64,000 nt of DNA, taken from positions 806,001 through 870,000 of the forward strand of contig NZ_CP038155.1 of assembly GCF_013460135.1 (NCBI RefSeq). Reading direction: 5' to 3'. The position numbers and the translations under genes are program-made. Below are positions 41,613 through 51,749 of this stretch, piece after piece. Source of the DNA: Arsenophonus endosymbiont of Aphis craccivora (lineage in GTDB: Bacteria; Pseudomonadota; Gammaproteobacteria; Enterobacterales; Enterobacteriaceae). The notes below the pieces were generated by a model. That model saw only the letters and a program-made list of their open reading frames with translations, was not told the DNA's origin and made no database searches. Position 1 is the stretch's first letter, and each line of letters opens with the position of its first letter.

Positions 41613-42587
41613 CTATTTATTGTCTATTATTAAAACTAATCGTTGGTAGATTTCATTCGGTTTAATTGTCGCCATATTGCCATCAGCTGAAACAATTGCT
41701 TCTTGTGCTTCACCATAACCGCCAATTAATCCCGGATCGGTAGGGCCATAGAGGGTAATATTCGGTTTGCTCAGTGCAGCGGTTAAATGGCTTAATCCTG
41801 TATCAACAGAGACGACTGCTTTGGCTGCGACAATTTGTTGAGCTAATTTGTCTAATGACAGCTTAGGCAATACCTCAACATGCTTAACACCAGCGGCCAG
41901 CCTCAGGGCACGTTGATGTTCCAGATTGGTTCCCCACGGTAATTTAACTGTTAAGCCTTTAGCTGCTACAGCGGTGATCAATTGTCGCCAATGGGACTCA
42001 GGCCAATGTTTCTCATCCCGTGTGGTGGCATGGAAAACAATAATATAAGGATCGTTTTCTTTTGCCAAAGCCGGTGGCGAAAAAGAGGCTGCAATACCAT
42101 AATCACCGACAATAGTCGGTTTACTATAATGTAAACTATCAGCAAATAATTGTCGGATACGTTCAACCGCATGCAGCTGTTTATTGACACTATAGCGACA
42201 ATCATAAAATAGGCTTGCTATAAGCTCGCGAGCACTTTTCCAATCATAACCATGACTTACACCACTAGCTAACCGTGTGATCAAAAAAGCACTTTTCAAT
42301 AATCCTTGTGCATCGATCACAGCATCATATTCTTGCTGTTGCAATTGGGCACGAAAAACGGCTCTTTGCTGCCTGACAGATTTTGCCAACCAGTTTTTTC
42401 GCCAGCGTCGAATAGCTACCGGAATAACTCGCTTAACAGCATGATGCCAGCGTGGAATTTCGACAAAATTGTCTTCAACAACCCAATCAAACTGAATATC
42501 AGGATAGAGCATAACTGCATCAGTCAGTGCAGGTAAAGTATGCAATACATCACCCATCGATGAGGTTTTAACAATCAACACTTTCAT
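41613..42587 (-). CDS. waaC: ADP-heptose:LPS heptosyltransferase I
   Basis: 324 residues from the ATG at 42587 (MKVLIVKTSSMGDVLHTLPAL), two bases after the waaF stop; a longer in-frame start inside waaF is rejected. GT9 enzyme adding the first heptose to Kdo. SVDTGLSHLTAALSKPNITLYGPTDP is the ADP-heptose-binding region; its DTGLSHL core and the Asp near the N-terminus (SSMGDVLH) are conserved. Operon hldD-waaF-waaC as in E. coli. Intact. Confidence 0.96.
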   Translation of the reverse strand: MKVLIVKTSSMGDVLHTLPALTDAVMLYPDIQFDWVVEDNFVEIPRWHHAVKRVIPVAIRRWRKNWLAKSVRQQRAVFRAQLQQQEYDAVIDAQGLLKSAFLITRLASGVSHGYDWKSARELIASLFYDCRYSVNKQLHAVERIRQLFADSLHYSKPTIVGDYGIAASFSPPALAKENDPYIIVFHATTRDEKHWPESHWRQLITAVAAKGLTVKLPWGTNLEHQRALRLAAGVKHVEVLPKLSLDKLAQQIVAAKAVVSVDTGLSHLTAALSKPNITLYGPTDPGLIGGYGEAQEAIVSADGNMATIKPNEIYQRLVLIIDNK

Positions 42588-42589
42588 GG

Positions 42590-43636
42590 CTATTGGCTCT
42601 CCGCCAATAACTGAGTTAATGCGGTGAACACGCATTCGGGTTTTATATCAATCAAACTTTGATGATAGCCACTTTCTGTACTACCTTTCCTCACCTTATG
42701 ATAACCGGTTATTAAACGGATAATTTCTACTCGATTTGACAATGGTGGCGTAAAATCAGGACTACTTGGCCCATAAAGTGCTACCAAAGGCCGATTTAAT
42801 GCTGCCGCAATATGCATTAACCCGGAATCATTGGTCACCACAGCTCGACAAGATGCCAGTAGATTAACTGCCTGCTCAAGGGTTGTTTTACCTGCCAGAT
42901 TAAAACAATGCTGCCGACAATCTGCAGAAAGTGACTGTCGAATATCTTCACCGATACGACTATCTTTTTGCGAGCCAAAGATTAAAATTTTATAACCATG
43001 GGCAGCAAATAATAATTGCGCCAACTCAGCATAATGATAAGCTGGCCAGCGTTTAGCTGGGCTAAATTCTGCACCTGGACAAAAACCGATAATCGGTAAC
43101 TGTTCTGGAATATGAAAAATGCGTTTACTCTGGACAATCTCTGTTTCTGTCACCGCAAGTTGCGGCCATAAAATAGGCTTGGGGATCTCATCGGCGTTGT
43201 TAACAGTGCCTTTTTGATAAGCTAAAGCCACATAACGCTGAACCATTTGTGGAAAAGCGGCTTTATCTAATAGGCGAATATCATTCAGCAACCAATAACG
43301 CATCTCACCGCGCCATCCTGTCCGTATTGGTATTTTGGCAAAAAAAGGCACCAGCGCAGATTTAAAAGAGTTGGGTAAAATATAGGCTTGATTATAACTC
43401 TGAGTACGTAAATGAATACCAAGCTGACGACGTACACTTATAGCTAAACGACCATGGCCCAAAGGCATCGATATGGCCTGCCTGACTTCAGGCATTTTGT
43501 TTAATAGTGGCCGACACCAATCAGGTGCCATAACATCAATTTCTGCGTCTGGGTGTAGGGTCTTCAAAGTACGGTAAAGACTCTGCGACATCATCATATC
43601 GCCTACCCATGACGGGCCAACTACCAGTATCTTCAT
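42590..43636 (-). CDS. waaF: ADP-heptose:LPS heptosyltransferase II
   Basis: 348 residues, the E. coli length. GT9 enzyme adding the second inner-core heptose. GPSWVGDMMMSQSLYRTL at the N-terminus, FCPGAEFSPAKRWPAYHYAEL in the donor domain and TNDSGLMHIAAALNRPLVALYGP near the C-terminus are diagnostic. It starts 11 bp after hldD. Intact. Confidence 0.97.
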   Translation of the reverse strand: MKILVVGPSWVGDMMMSQSLYRTLKTLHPDAEIDVMAPDWCRPLLNKMPEVRQAISMPLGHGRLAISVRRQLGIHLRTQSYNQAYILPNSFKSALVPFFAKIPIRTGWRGEMRYWLLNDIRLLDKAAFPQMVQRYVALAYQKGTVNNADEIPKPILWPQLAVTETEIVQSKRIFHIPEQLPIIGFCPGAEFSPAKRWPAYHYAELAQLLFAAHGYKILIFGSQKDSRIGEDIRQSLSADCRQHCFNLAGKTTLEQAVNLLASCRAVVTNDSGLMHIAAALNRPLVALYGPSSPDFTPPLSNRVEIIRLITGYHKVRKGSTESGYHQSLIDIKPECVFTALTQLLAESQ

Positions 43637-43647
43637 ACTATTTCCAT

Positions 43648-44586
43648 TTAATCATTGCCATTTAACCATTGCATATAGTCAGCAACCCCTTCCGCCACAG
43701 TTTTGAACGGTTTATCGTAACCCGTATCACGTAATTTGGTGAGATCTGCTTCGGTAAATGCCTGATAACAACCTTTCAATTTATCAGGAAAGGCAATATA
43801 TTCCACTGCCAGTTTTTTTTCCTGATGAAAAGCGATTACCGCATCAGCTACCGCCTGAAAAGAGTCCGCCTTACCGGTACCGCAGTTAAATATGCCGGAG
43901 ATTTTATTTTGCCAACACCATAAATTAACCACAGCAACATCACTGACATGAATAAAATCACGTTTGAATTTTTCACTACCGGCAAAAAGTTTTGGCCTTT
44001 GCCCTTGATTGATTTGGCTATTTAAATGGAAAGCGACACTGGCCATGCTCCCCTTATGCCACTCACGCGGACCATAAACATTAAAATAACGGAAGCCACA
44101 AACTTGTGAAGTAATTTGTGGTAAAAGCCCACGAACATATTGATCAAATAAAAACTTGGAATAACCATATACATTTAATGGTTTTTCATATTGCCGCTCT
44201 TCAATAAAATGATCACTGCGCCCACCATAAGTTGCAGCCGAAGAAGCATACAAAAACGCAATATCTCGTTCAATACAGTAATGAAGTAACTCTTTCGAAT
44301 ATTCATAGTTATTATTCATCATATACTGACCATTCCACTCAGTGGTAGATGAACAAGCGCCTTCATGAAAAACTGCGTCAACTTCACCAATATTATCACC
44401 AGCCATTATACTGGCAATAAAATCTTCTTTGTCGATATAATCTGCAATATCTAAATCGACTAAATTAACAAATTTAGCGCCATTTTTAAGATTATCGACC
44501 ACCAGAATGTCGCTACGCCCTATATCATTCAGTGCTTTAACAATATTGCTGCCAATAAAACCAGCCCCACCCGTGACTATGATCAT
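43648..44586 (-). CDS. hldD: ADP-L-glycero-D-manno-heptose 6-epimerase
   Basis: 312 residues. Makes the ADP-L,D-heptose used by WaaC and WaaF. Short-chain dehydrogenase fold: [11 protein letters not shown] (NADP site), [10 protein letters not shown], catalytic YGYSK, and [30 protein letters not shown] precedes the ATG. First gene of the inner-core operon. Intact. Confidence 0.97.
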   Translation of the reverse strand: MIIVTGGAGFIGSNIVKALNDIGRSDILVVDNLKNGAKFVNLVDLDIADYIDKEDFIASIMAGDNIGEVDAVFHEGACSSTTEWNGQYMMNNNYEYSKELLHYCIERDIAFLYASSAATYGGRSDHFIEERQYEKPLNVYGYSKFLFDQYVRGLLPQITSQVCGFRYFNVYGPREWHKGSMASVAFHLNSQINQGQRPKLFAGSEKFKRDFIHVSDVAVVNLWCWQNKISGIFNCGTGKADSFQAVADAVIAFHQEKKLAVEYIAFPDKLKGCYQAFTEADLTKLRDTGYDKPFKTVAEGVADYMQWLNGND

Positions 44587-44898
44587 TGGATTTACCTCTA
44601 CTCAATCGATCTAATCGTTGCTTATATTATGTGATAATAACATTTATCCCACGTTAACCACAGTAACTCATCTAATTTATCCAAATAGAATAACTAACCA
44701 GAAGCAACAAAACGGTTGCACTCCTCAATCTATTCGTCAATTAACTACTCTATTAAAATAAATTACAGCAGAACGTGTCAGCACAATTTTCACTTAATTT
44801 ATTAAAGATATAGAAAAAAATATTATGACGAATTTTTTCACATGAACAAAATAATGTGTCATTGTCGTCAGCTATTATTTTATTAGGATGATGAAAAT
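44587..44898. other. hldD upstream region (312 bp)
   Basis: AT-rich spacer between yibQ and hldD, both on the minus strand; in E. coli other genes occupy this place. A CATAATATAAG stretch about 45 bp before hldD could hold a -10 element, but no credible -35 or heat-shock promoter was found. Otherwise nothing is recognised. Confidence 0.45.
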
Positions 44899-45840
44899 TT
44901 AGCCAAACAGTGGCTTTCTCTGTTCAGTAAATAGTTTTTTTAAGTCAGGATCATGATACATCGCATCGACAAAATATATCATTAAATCAATACCCGATAA
45001 TGCTTTTGTGACTGATGATATTTCGCAGTAACCGCTGACAACTTTCGGCAATGCCAAGGGTCGCACCGGAACTTTCTCTGGATTTTGTCTAATCGTTTGA
45101 CTTGCCAATTTATCTTTTATGTTATTGTTAAGTAGAGTACTAACCGCCACGAGTTCAATATCATCAGGTAACTTAAATAATGTTTGTTGTAACACATCAA
45201 TGGTAGCAGGATAAGGGTGACCAATAACAATACTGCTACCATGCTTACGGACAAATGAAATGGCATGGGCAAACTGTTTACGAATTTGTACTTCTGTTTT
45301 TATATCATCTAAAAAAACGTTGCGACGTAAGGTTGGCAACGTAAAAACTTTAGCCGCTTCATTGACCCTAGTGTTTGCTATCGTCACACTATCGAGAAAA
45401 TAGAGATCATAATGCGAAAGCACGCGCATAACATTTATCATAGCCGCTAAATCAGCCGTCATCGCACTGCCCATATGATTATTCATACCTTTGGCGTGAG
45501 GTACTCGCTTAATCGCAACAACGAGATGCTGCTCTATTTCACTGGCACTCATCTCAGGCGTTAAGGTATTTTTTTCCAGTGGTTGATGGCTAATCGGCTT
45601 CATCGGCATGTGAATTAAAATTTCTCGCCCTTGTTGATAAGCTTTTTCGGCCATTTCTCTGCCATAAGGGGAGTCTGGTAAAATGGCAATCGAAAGTGCC
45701 ACCGGCAAAGCTAATACCTGATTGTCTTCCGTTTTACGATAACCAATATCATCAATCACAATGGCTAATTTGCCAGCATTGACTTGTCCGCTTACAAGTA
45801 ACAATAGAAGCATGATTATCAAAACCATCCGCTGTTGCAC
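44899..45840 (-). CDS. yibQ: YibQ, divergent polysaccharide deacetylase family protein
   Basis: 313 residues from a GTG at 45840, chosen because AGGGAG lies six bases upstream; a TTG at 45858 and an ATG at 45828 are less well placed. A signal peptide (VLIIMLLLLLVSGQVNA) sends it to the periplasm. IVIDDIGY, ALPVALSIAILPDSPYG, ILIHMPMKP, NNHMGSAMT and YFLDSVTI fit the DUF610/divergent deacetylase family, whose substrate is unknown. It sits directly downstream of envC, suggesting a cell-wall link. Confidence 0.9.
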   Translation of the reverse strand: MQQRMVLIIMLLLLLVSGQVNAGKLAIVIDDIGYRKTEDNQVLALPVALSIAILPDSPYGREMAEKAYQQGREILIHMPMKPISHQPLEKNTLTPEMSASEIEQHLVVAIKRVPHAKGMNNHMGSAMTADLAAMINVMRVLSHYDLYFLDSVTIANTRVNEAAKVFTLPTLRRNVFLDDIKTEVQIRKQFAHAISFVRKHGSSIVIGHPYPATIDVLQQTLFKLPDDIELVAVSTLLNNNIKDKLASQTIRQNPEKVPVRPLALPKVVSGYCEISSVTKALSGIDLMIYFVDAMYHDPDLKKLFTEQRKPLFG

Positions 45841-45842
45841 TG

Positions 45843-47132
45843 TTATCTCCCTAACCAAGGCTGTGGATTTAAGGTTTTACCTTGACGACGGATCTCAAAA
45901 TAGAGTGAGGAACGTTGCTGTCCACCACTACTACCCACTAACGCAACAGGCTGACCTGAACGAACCTGTTGACCAACATTCACCAATGCACTCTGGGTAT
46001 AACCATATAAACTCATATCTCCCTGACCATGATCAATAACCACCACCAAACCATAGCCTTGTAGCCAATCAGTCAGTAAAACACGGCCGGCAGAAATGGC
46101 TTTAACCTCTGTTCCTTCAGCGGCATTGATTACCATACCCTTCCAGCGTAATTCATCGGAAATACTGTCACCATAGTGATGAAGGATCTGGCCATGAACC
46201 GGCCACTGAGCCTGACCAACAGGACGGCCTAAACCGCCAGTACGCGCCATCAGAGCCCGCTCATCTTCAGTTGGACGATAAGTGGTTCCTTTTTGCTGTG
46301 CCTGCCGTTGTTTTGCTCGTATACGTGCCGCCTCTTTCGCTTCCCTTTCCGCTCTAACTTTTGCCTCTCGTTCAGCTCTGGCAATTTTACTACACAACAG
46401 TGTTTCGTTACGTTTCATCACCGCCAAACTTTTTTGCTCCGCTTTTAAAGTCGATTCCAACGATATCAGAGTTTTCTTTCTAGCATCCTGCGCCGAATCT
46501 AGCGTTTTCTTTTCTTGATCTTGTTTGGCTAAGTTTTTTTTCTGTGCCAATTGCGTTTGCTGCTTTTGTTGTTTCTGCTCAGCAAGTAAGGTCGTTGTTT
46601 GCTGCAATTTAATAATCGTTTGCTCTCTGGCTGCATTTAAGTAGCTATAATAGGCTAAAATACGCTCTTCTCTTTGTCCTTGTTCACCTTTAAATAACAA
46701 TTCAATCCCTTTTTGCTGGCCTAATCGAAACGCGGCATCGAGCTGCTTAGCTAATAATGTTTCATGGAGCTGTTTTTGCTGTTGTAAACTGCTAATATTT
46801 TCATTTAATTGCGTTAGTTCTTTTGCTAACTGCGAAAGTTTTTTCCGTGTTTCATGTAATGCTCGTCCAGCAGCAGCAATATTTTTTTCCTGATTTTTCA
46901 ATTGATCAAGTAAATGATTTCTTTCAGCTTGCTGCTGTTTAACACTTTTCTCTTTTTCTGCAATATTTGATAACAGATCTTTCAGTTTTACTTTATTGTC
47001 ACTGATGGGATTGGCTGTGGTAATCCATGGCCAGATAAGAAATAGCGAGACACAGAGTAACGACTTAACCACTACTCTCTTTAGTAGAGCCAAAAGGATT
47101 AGGATTAAACCATATCGGCTGGTATTGTTCAT
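45843..47132 (-). CDS. envC: EnvC, activator of septal amidases
   Basis: 429 residues. A signal/anchor segment (about 21-41) is followed by a long coiled coil (about 50-280, rich in Gln, Lys and Glu), then an Arg/Ala/Glu-rich linker. The C-terminal LytM domain (about 305-429) has RWKGMVINAAEGTEVKAISAG, VVVIDHGQGDMSLYGY and SSLYFEIRRQGKTLNPQPWL. As in E. coli, the zinc ligands of true LytM peptidases are missing; the protein activates AmiA and AmiB under FtsEX control. Its stop lies just before the yibQ start. Intact. Confidence 0.95.
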   Translation of the reverse strand: MNNTSRYGLILILLALLKRVVVKSLLCVSLFLIWPWITTANPISDNKVKLKDLLSNIAEKEKSVKQQQAERNHLLDQLKNQEKNIAAAGRALHETRKKLSQLAKELTQLNENISSLQQQKQLHETLLAKQLDAAFRLGQQKGIELLFKGEQGQREERILAYYSYLNAAREQTIIKLQQTTTLLAEQKQQKQQTQLAQKKNLAKQDQEKKTLDSAQDARKKTLISLESTLKAEQKSLAVMKRNETLLCSKIARAEREAKVRAEREAKEAARIRAKQRQAQQKGTTYRPTEDERALMARTGGLGRPVGQAQWPVHGQILHHYGDSISDELRWKGMVINAAEGTEVKAISAGRVLLTDWLQGYGLVVVIDHGQGDMSLYGYTQSALVNVGQQVRSGQPVALVGSSGGQQRSSLYFEIRRQGKTLNPQPWLGR

Positions 47133-47473
47133 CTTAGTTCAGCATCCTGAAACAATATCACTTAAAATTATTGGCAATTAATATAATTAGTAAACATTTC
47201 TGCTTCTTTTAGGATAATACTGAAAAAACTTAATTTCTTCATTTATACAACAAATTATAAAATAACTATAGGTTATTATTAATATTACTTTCATTCAGCT
47301 ACTTTTTAAGTGGTATCAATATCACTGATATCGCTGGCAAATATCGCCGGTATGAACACTAATTTGCAAAAAAACCTAGTCATTTTTGCAAATTGGCTGT
47401 AATTGCGCAGCGACAAAGGTATACTTTGCAACCTAGATCTATCTATTACTAACTACGGGAGTAATTACCCCAC
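47133..47473. other. envC-yibN divergent intergenic region (341 bp)
   Basis: Holds the place where E. coli has gpmM. No remnant of that gene is recognised. Two TTTGCAAA palindromes lie about 20 bp apart near 47361-47392. A TATACT about 50 bp before yibN may be its -10 element. Otherwise nothing is seen. Confidence 0.45.
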
Positions 47474-47911
47474 ATGATGCAAGAAATCATGCAATTTATT
47501 AGCCTACATCCAATACTCAGTCTGGCCTGTATCGCTTTGCTGATCGCTGTAATTATCTTAACCTTTAAGGGTTTGTTTGCTAAAACAAAAAATATCACCC
47601 GTGCCCAAGCGATACAATTGATTAATAAAGAAGAAGCGATCAGTATTGATTTACGTTCCCGTGACGATTTTCGTAAAGGACACATTATTGATTCAATTAA
47701 CCTGACGCCATCAGAGATTAAAGACAATAATATCGGAGAATTGGAAAAACATAAGCAAAAACCCATTATTGTTGTCTCAGCAAATGGCATGGAAGCATCT
47801 AAACCAGCTGAACAACTGGTGCAATATGGTTTTGAACGTGTCTTTATTCTAAAAGAAGGAATTACCGGCTGGTCTAGCGAAAATTTACCTCTAGCCCGCG
47901 GCAAAAAGTAA
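47474..47911 (+). CDS. yibN: YibN, membrane-anchored rhodanese-like protein
   Basis: 145 residues. One N-terminal membrane helix (about 12-30) precedes a rhodanese fold with [21 protein letters not shown] and [15 protein letters not shown]. The active-site loop reads VVSANGME, without the sulphur-accepting Cys; E. coli YibN also lacks it there, so sulphurtransferase activity is unlikely. In E. coli grxC lies between this gene and secB; here the gap is only 72 bp. Confidence 0.92.
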   Translation: MMQEIMQFISLHPILSLACIALLIAVIILTFKGLFAKTKNITRAQAIQLINKEEAISIDLRSRDDFRKGHIIDSINLTPSEIKDNNIGELEKHKQKPIIVVSANGMEASKPAEQLVQYGFERVFILKEGITGWSSENLPLARGKK

Positions 47912-47983
47912 TTCATCGGACACATCAGCAATTATGTTTATACAATTCAATATCATAAGGAAATTTAAAAGGTAATTAACATT

Positions 47984-48460
47984 ATGTCAGAACAAAGTCA
48001 TGAAGAGATGGTATTCCAGATCCAACGAATTTATACTAAAGATATCTCATTTGAAACACCAAGTGCCCCCAATATTTTTCAGCAAGAGTGGCAACCAGAA
48101 GTCAAATTAGATTTAGACACCTCGTCTAGTGAATTAGCTGAACATGTTTATGAAGTTATCTTACGGGTCACGGTTACCGCCAGCGTCGCTGAAGAAACCG
48201 CTTTCCTGTGCGAAGTGCAACAAGCCGGCATTTTCTCTATTGATGGTATCGAAGAAAGCCAAAGGGCGCATTGTTTAGGCGCTTATTGCCCAAATATTTT
48301 ATTGCCCTATGCGCGTGAATGTATTACCAATTTAGTTAGCCGTGGAACTTTTCCTCAACTAAACTTAGCGCCTGTTAACTTTGATGCATTGTTTATGAAC
48401 TATCTACAACAACAGCATACTGCCGAAACTGAAAATTCGGCAGATCATCAGGAAGCTTAA
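47984..48460 (+). CDS. secB: SecB export chaperone
   Basis: 158 residues. Cytosolic tetrameric chaperone that holds precursors for Sec[32 protein letters not shown], and [23 protein letters not shown] are the family signatures. A weak AAGG lies upstream of the ATG. Its TAA shares one base with the gpsA ATG (TAATG), as in E. coli. Intact. Confidence 0.97.
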   Translation: MSEQSHEEMVFQIQRIYTKDISFETPSAPNIFQQEWQPEVKLDLDTSSSELAEHVYEVILRVTVTASVAEETAFLCEVQQAGIFSIDGIEESQRAHCLGAYCPNILLPYARECITNLVSRGTFPQLNLAPVNFDALFMNYLQQQHTAETENSADHQEA

Positions 48461-49482
48461 TGAACACTGTTGCGATGACAGTTATCGGTGCCGGCTCTTA
48501 TGGCACCGCATTAGCCATTACACTTGCCCGTAATGGCCACCACGTTTTGCTTTGGGGACATGATCCTCAGCACATTAAAAAATTACAACAAGAGCGCTGC
48601 AACCAAGAATTTTTACCCGACGTTCCATTCCCAGACAATTTGTTACCTGAAGTTTCCCTGAAGACGGCAATAACCGCAAGCCACAATATATTGATCGTCG
48701 TTCCAAGCCATGCATTTAATCAAGTTTTACAAAATATCCAACCTTACTTAACGCAACATTCACGCATTATTTGGGCAACAAAAGGGCTCGAACACGGGAC
48801 TGGACGCCTGTTACAAGACGTTGCCCGCGAAACGTTCGGAGATAAAATTCAGCTAGCTGTTCTTTCCGGCCCAACTTTTGCCAAAGAACTGGCTGCCGGC
48901 TTACCAACTGCTATTGCGGTAGCCGCTTCTAATGCAGAATTTAGTGAAGAGCTACAGCAACTTTTCCATTGCGGTAAGAGTTTTCGAGTGTATAAAAATC
49001 CAGATATGATCGGTGTGCAGTTAGGTGGTACGGTCAAAAATGTCATTGCGATTGGTGCCGGCATGTCCGATGGTATCGGATTTGGCGCCAATGCTCGCAC
49101 AGCGTTGATCACCCGAGGATTAGCTGAAATCAGCCGCTTAGGCATCGCTATGGGTGCTCAATCCTCTACATTTATGGGAATGGCTGGTTTAGGTGATTTG
49201 GTTTTGACTTGTACCGACAACCAATCGCGTAATCGTCGCTTTGGCATGTTGCTCGGCCAAGGCATGCAGACTAAAGAAGCTGAAAAGCAGATTGGTCAGG
49301 TGGTTGAAGGTTACTTAAATACCAAAGAAGTCCGTGCATTAGCGCAACGTGTTGGTGTAGATATGCCAATTACCGAGCAAATATATCAGGTTCTGTACGG
49401 TAATAAAAATGTACTCGAAGCGGCAAATACATTACTTAGCCGCGCAACCAAAGACGAAACTAATGATACACGTGCTTCTTGA
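48460..49482 (+). CDS. gpsA: Glycerol-3-phosphate dehydrogenase [NAD(P)+]
   Basis: 340 residues. Reduces dihydroxyacetone phosphate to sn-glycerol 3-phosphate for phospholipids. N-terminal Rossmann loop [38 protein letters not shown], catalytic Lys in [13 protein letters not shown], and [20 protein letters not shown]. Translationally coupled to secB. Intact. Confidence 0.98.
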   Translation: MNTVAMTVIGAGSYGTALAITLARNGHHVLLWGHDPQHIKKLQQERCNQEFLPDVPFPDNLLPEVSLKTAITASHNILIVVPSHAFNQVLQNIQPYLTQHSRIIWATKGLEHGTGRLLQDVARETFGDKIQLAVLSGPTFAKELAAGLPTAIAVAASNAEFSEELQQLFHCGKSFRVYKNPDMIGVQLGGTVKNVIAIGAGMSDGIGFGANARTALITRGLAEISRLGIAMGAQSSTFMGMAGLGDLVLTCTDNQSRNRRFGMLLGQGMQTKEAEKQIGQVVEGYLNTKEVRALAQRVGVDMPITEQIYQVLYGNKNVLEAANTLLSRATKDETNDTRAS

Positions 49483-49507
49483 TCATTAAAAATAGTAGAG
49501 TGTGAAT

Positions 49508-50269
49508 ATGTCTCGACAGCAACTTGAGGAAATTTGGACGATAATAAAGCAAGAGGGTGAAATTTTAGCCAACTGTGAACCAATATTAGCCAGCTTTTTT
49601 CATGCGACATTACTTAAACATGATAATCTTGGTAATGCGTTAAGTTATATCCTAGCAAACAAGTTAGCTACCCCGATTATGCCAGCGATTGCCGTTCGAG
49701 AGATTATTCAAGATGCTTATAAAAATGATAAACAAATGATCGCTTATGCCGCTCGTGATCTAAAAGCCATCGTGCAAGGTTATCCGGTAGTCGACAAATA
49801 TTCAATCCCGTTATTATATTTCAAGGGCTTTCATGCTTTACAGGCTTATCGTATCGGCCACTGGTTATGGAAAGTGGATCGCACGACATTAGCAACTTAT
49901 CTGCAAAGCCAAATCTCTGTCTCTTTTGGGGTTGATATCCATCCCGCGGCTAGTATTGGTTACGGTATTATGCTTGATCACGCAACAGGTATCGTTATAG
50001 GCGAAACGGCGGTAGTTGAAAATGACGTTTCGATACTGCAATCAGTCACCCTTGGTGGAACCGGCAAAACAGGTGGAGATCGTCATCCTAAAGTTCGTGA
50101 AGGGGTGATGATCGGGGCGGTAGCAAAAATTTTAGGCAATATAGACATTGGCAAGGGCGCTAAAATTGGCGCGGGTTCAGTAGTGCTACACCATGTACCA
50201 CCTCATACTACCGTGGCAGGAGTACCAGAGCGCAAAGTGGGAACACCGACAGCAAAAAACCTTCACTAG
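49508..50269 (+). CDS. cysE: Serine O-acetyltransferase with a frameshifted C-terminal tail
   Basis: 253 residues from the ATG at 49508 (a GTG two codons earlier is possible); E. coli has 273. It acetylates serine for cysteine synthesis. The N-terminal helical domain and left-handed beta-helix (VDIHPAASIGYGIMLDHATG, TLGGTGKTGGDRHPK, GAKIGAGSVVLHHVPPHTT) are intact. One position in the conserved MIGAGAKILGN reads MIGAVAKILGN. After AKNLH comes a stop, yet a second frame just downstream (50272-50322) reads MDQNFSNSIHGFGEGI, the conserved CysK-binding tail with terminal Ile. A small indel near 50260 has therefore cut off the tail. Confidence 0.93.
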   Translation: MSRQQLEEIWTIIKQEGEILANCEPILASFFHATLLKHDNLGNALSYILANKLATPIMPAIAVREIIQDAYKNDKQMIAYAARDLKAIVQGYPVVDKYSIPLLYFKGFHALQAYRIGHWLWKVDRTTLATYLQSQISVSFGVDIHPAASIGYGIMLDHATGIVIGETAVVENDVSILQSVTLGGTGKTGGDRHPKVREGVMIGAVAKILGNIDIGKGAKIGAGSVVLHHVPPHTTVAGVPERKVGTPTAKNLH

Positions 50270-50350
50270 ATATGGATCAAAACTTTAGCAACTCAATCCA
50301 TGGTTTTGGTGAGGGTATCTAACCATGCCATCAACCGGTGGTTAATAAAA

Positions 50351-50854
50351 TTACTCACGCAACAGTGCACCGGAGTAATCCAACTGGCGCCATGCTTCCA
50401 ATACCACCACTGCAACAGAATTGGACAAATTCATACTGCGGCTATCTGCTAACATTGGGATACGGATCTTTTGACTAGTTGGTAATTCATCAAGAACATA
50501 TGCAGGTAAACCGCGGGTCTCCGGCCCAAACATTAAATAATCCCCCGGCCGATACGTTACGCTGCTATGGCTTGGCTTTCCTTTGGTTGTCAAAGCAAAT
50601 AAACGGTTAGCAGATGCTGTCTGACAATGCGCGTTGGACAAAGCAATACTAGTTAGAAAAGCAAAATAATCATGATGACGCTGAATATCGGCAAACTCAT
50701 GATAATCTAACCCTGCCCGCCGTAACCGTTTATCGTCCCAGGTAAAACCCAATGGTTCAATGAGATGTAACTGACAGCCAGTATTCGCGCATAGACGAAT
50801 AATATTACCGGTATTCGGTGGAATTGCAGGTTCAAATAAAACGATGTTTAACAT
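50351..50854 (-). CDS. trmL: tRNA (cytidine/uridine-2'-O-)-methyltransferase TrmL
   Basis: 167 residues, slightly longer than the usual 157. SPOUT-fold enzyme that methylates the wobble base of two leucine tRNAs. [21 protein letters not shown], the knot motif [12 protein letters not shown] and [23 protein letters not shown] are present. It follows cysE convergently. Intact. Confidence 0.96.
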   Translation of the reverse strand: MLNIVLFEPAIPPNTGNIIRLCANTGCQLHLIEPLGFTWDDKRLRRAGLDYHEFADIQRHHDYFAFLTSIALSNAHCQTASANRLFALTTKGKPSHSSVTYRPGDYLMFGPETRGLPAYVLDELPTSQKIRIPMLADSRSMNLSNSVAVVVLEAWRQLDYSGALLRE

Positions 50855-51749
50855 ACAGCCCTCAACAATAAGTACTGTATTCTAACACAATCATTGTCAC
50901 TGTTAACGCTTTCAATTGTGCCAAATTAAGCAAACAGAATTTTTTATTAATCTAATGATTTTTTAAACTCAAACTGAACGGTATTTTCTATCCCCTTTGC
51001 CAAGGTTACCGGCGGTTCAAATCCCGTATCAGCGATGTTATTAGATTTAAATTGAGTGCGAGCACAGAATGTTTTAACCCGAATACTGCTTATAGGAAAA
51101 TTTTTACCCGTTATTTTAGCGAGCAAATCAAAACAATAACCCGCCAAAAGGCCCAACGAATAAGGAATACGGAGATTGGATTTCTGTTTTTGCAATGCCA
51201 GACAAATAATTTCGGTTAACTGATCCATGGTGAAAGCAGGTTTATCAACATAATTAAAGATATGACGGCCAGCTTTTAATTTAGTAACAAAATATAAAAA
51301 GGCAGCAACATTTTCCACATACGCCATCGATTTCTGATTATTGCCAGAACCAATCATCAAAAACTGCCCGGCAGCAATTTGTCTAAAAAGGTTATAAACA
51401 TTACCGCGATTACCCTCACCGAAAACTACTGTCGGTCGAATAGCCACTAATGTCCGTTGGCTATCTTTAGCATGCCAGTCATCATAGACACCTTCCGCCG
51501 CCAACTTCGATTTACCATAATCATTAAAAGGCTGAAATTTACCATCTTCACCAGTTTCCTGCTCAACAAAACCCTAAACCGCCACCGAAGAAGTAAAAAT
51601 AATATGTTTAATATCTAGCTGCTCAGCAACCTGACAAACATTTTTCGCGCCATCCACATTAACTTCATAATAGAGACTGATAGGATGCACATTATCCTGA
51701 TGTTGCGCCGCTAGATTAATAATAATGGAAGTGTCTTTTAATGGCTCCA

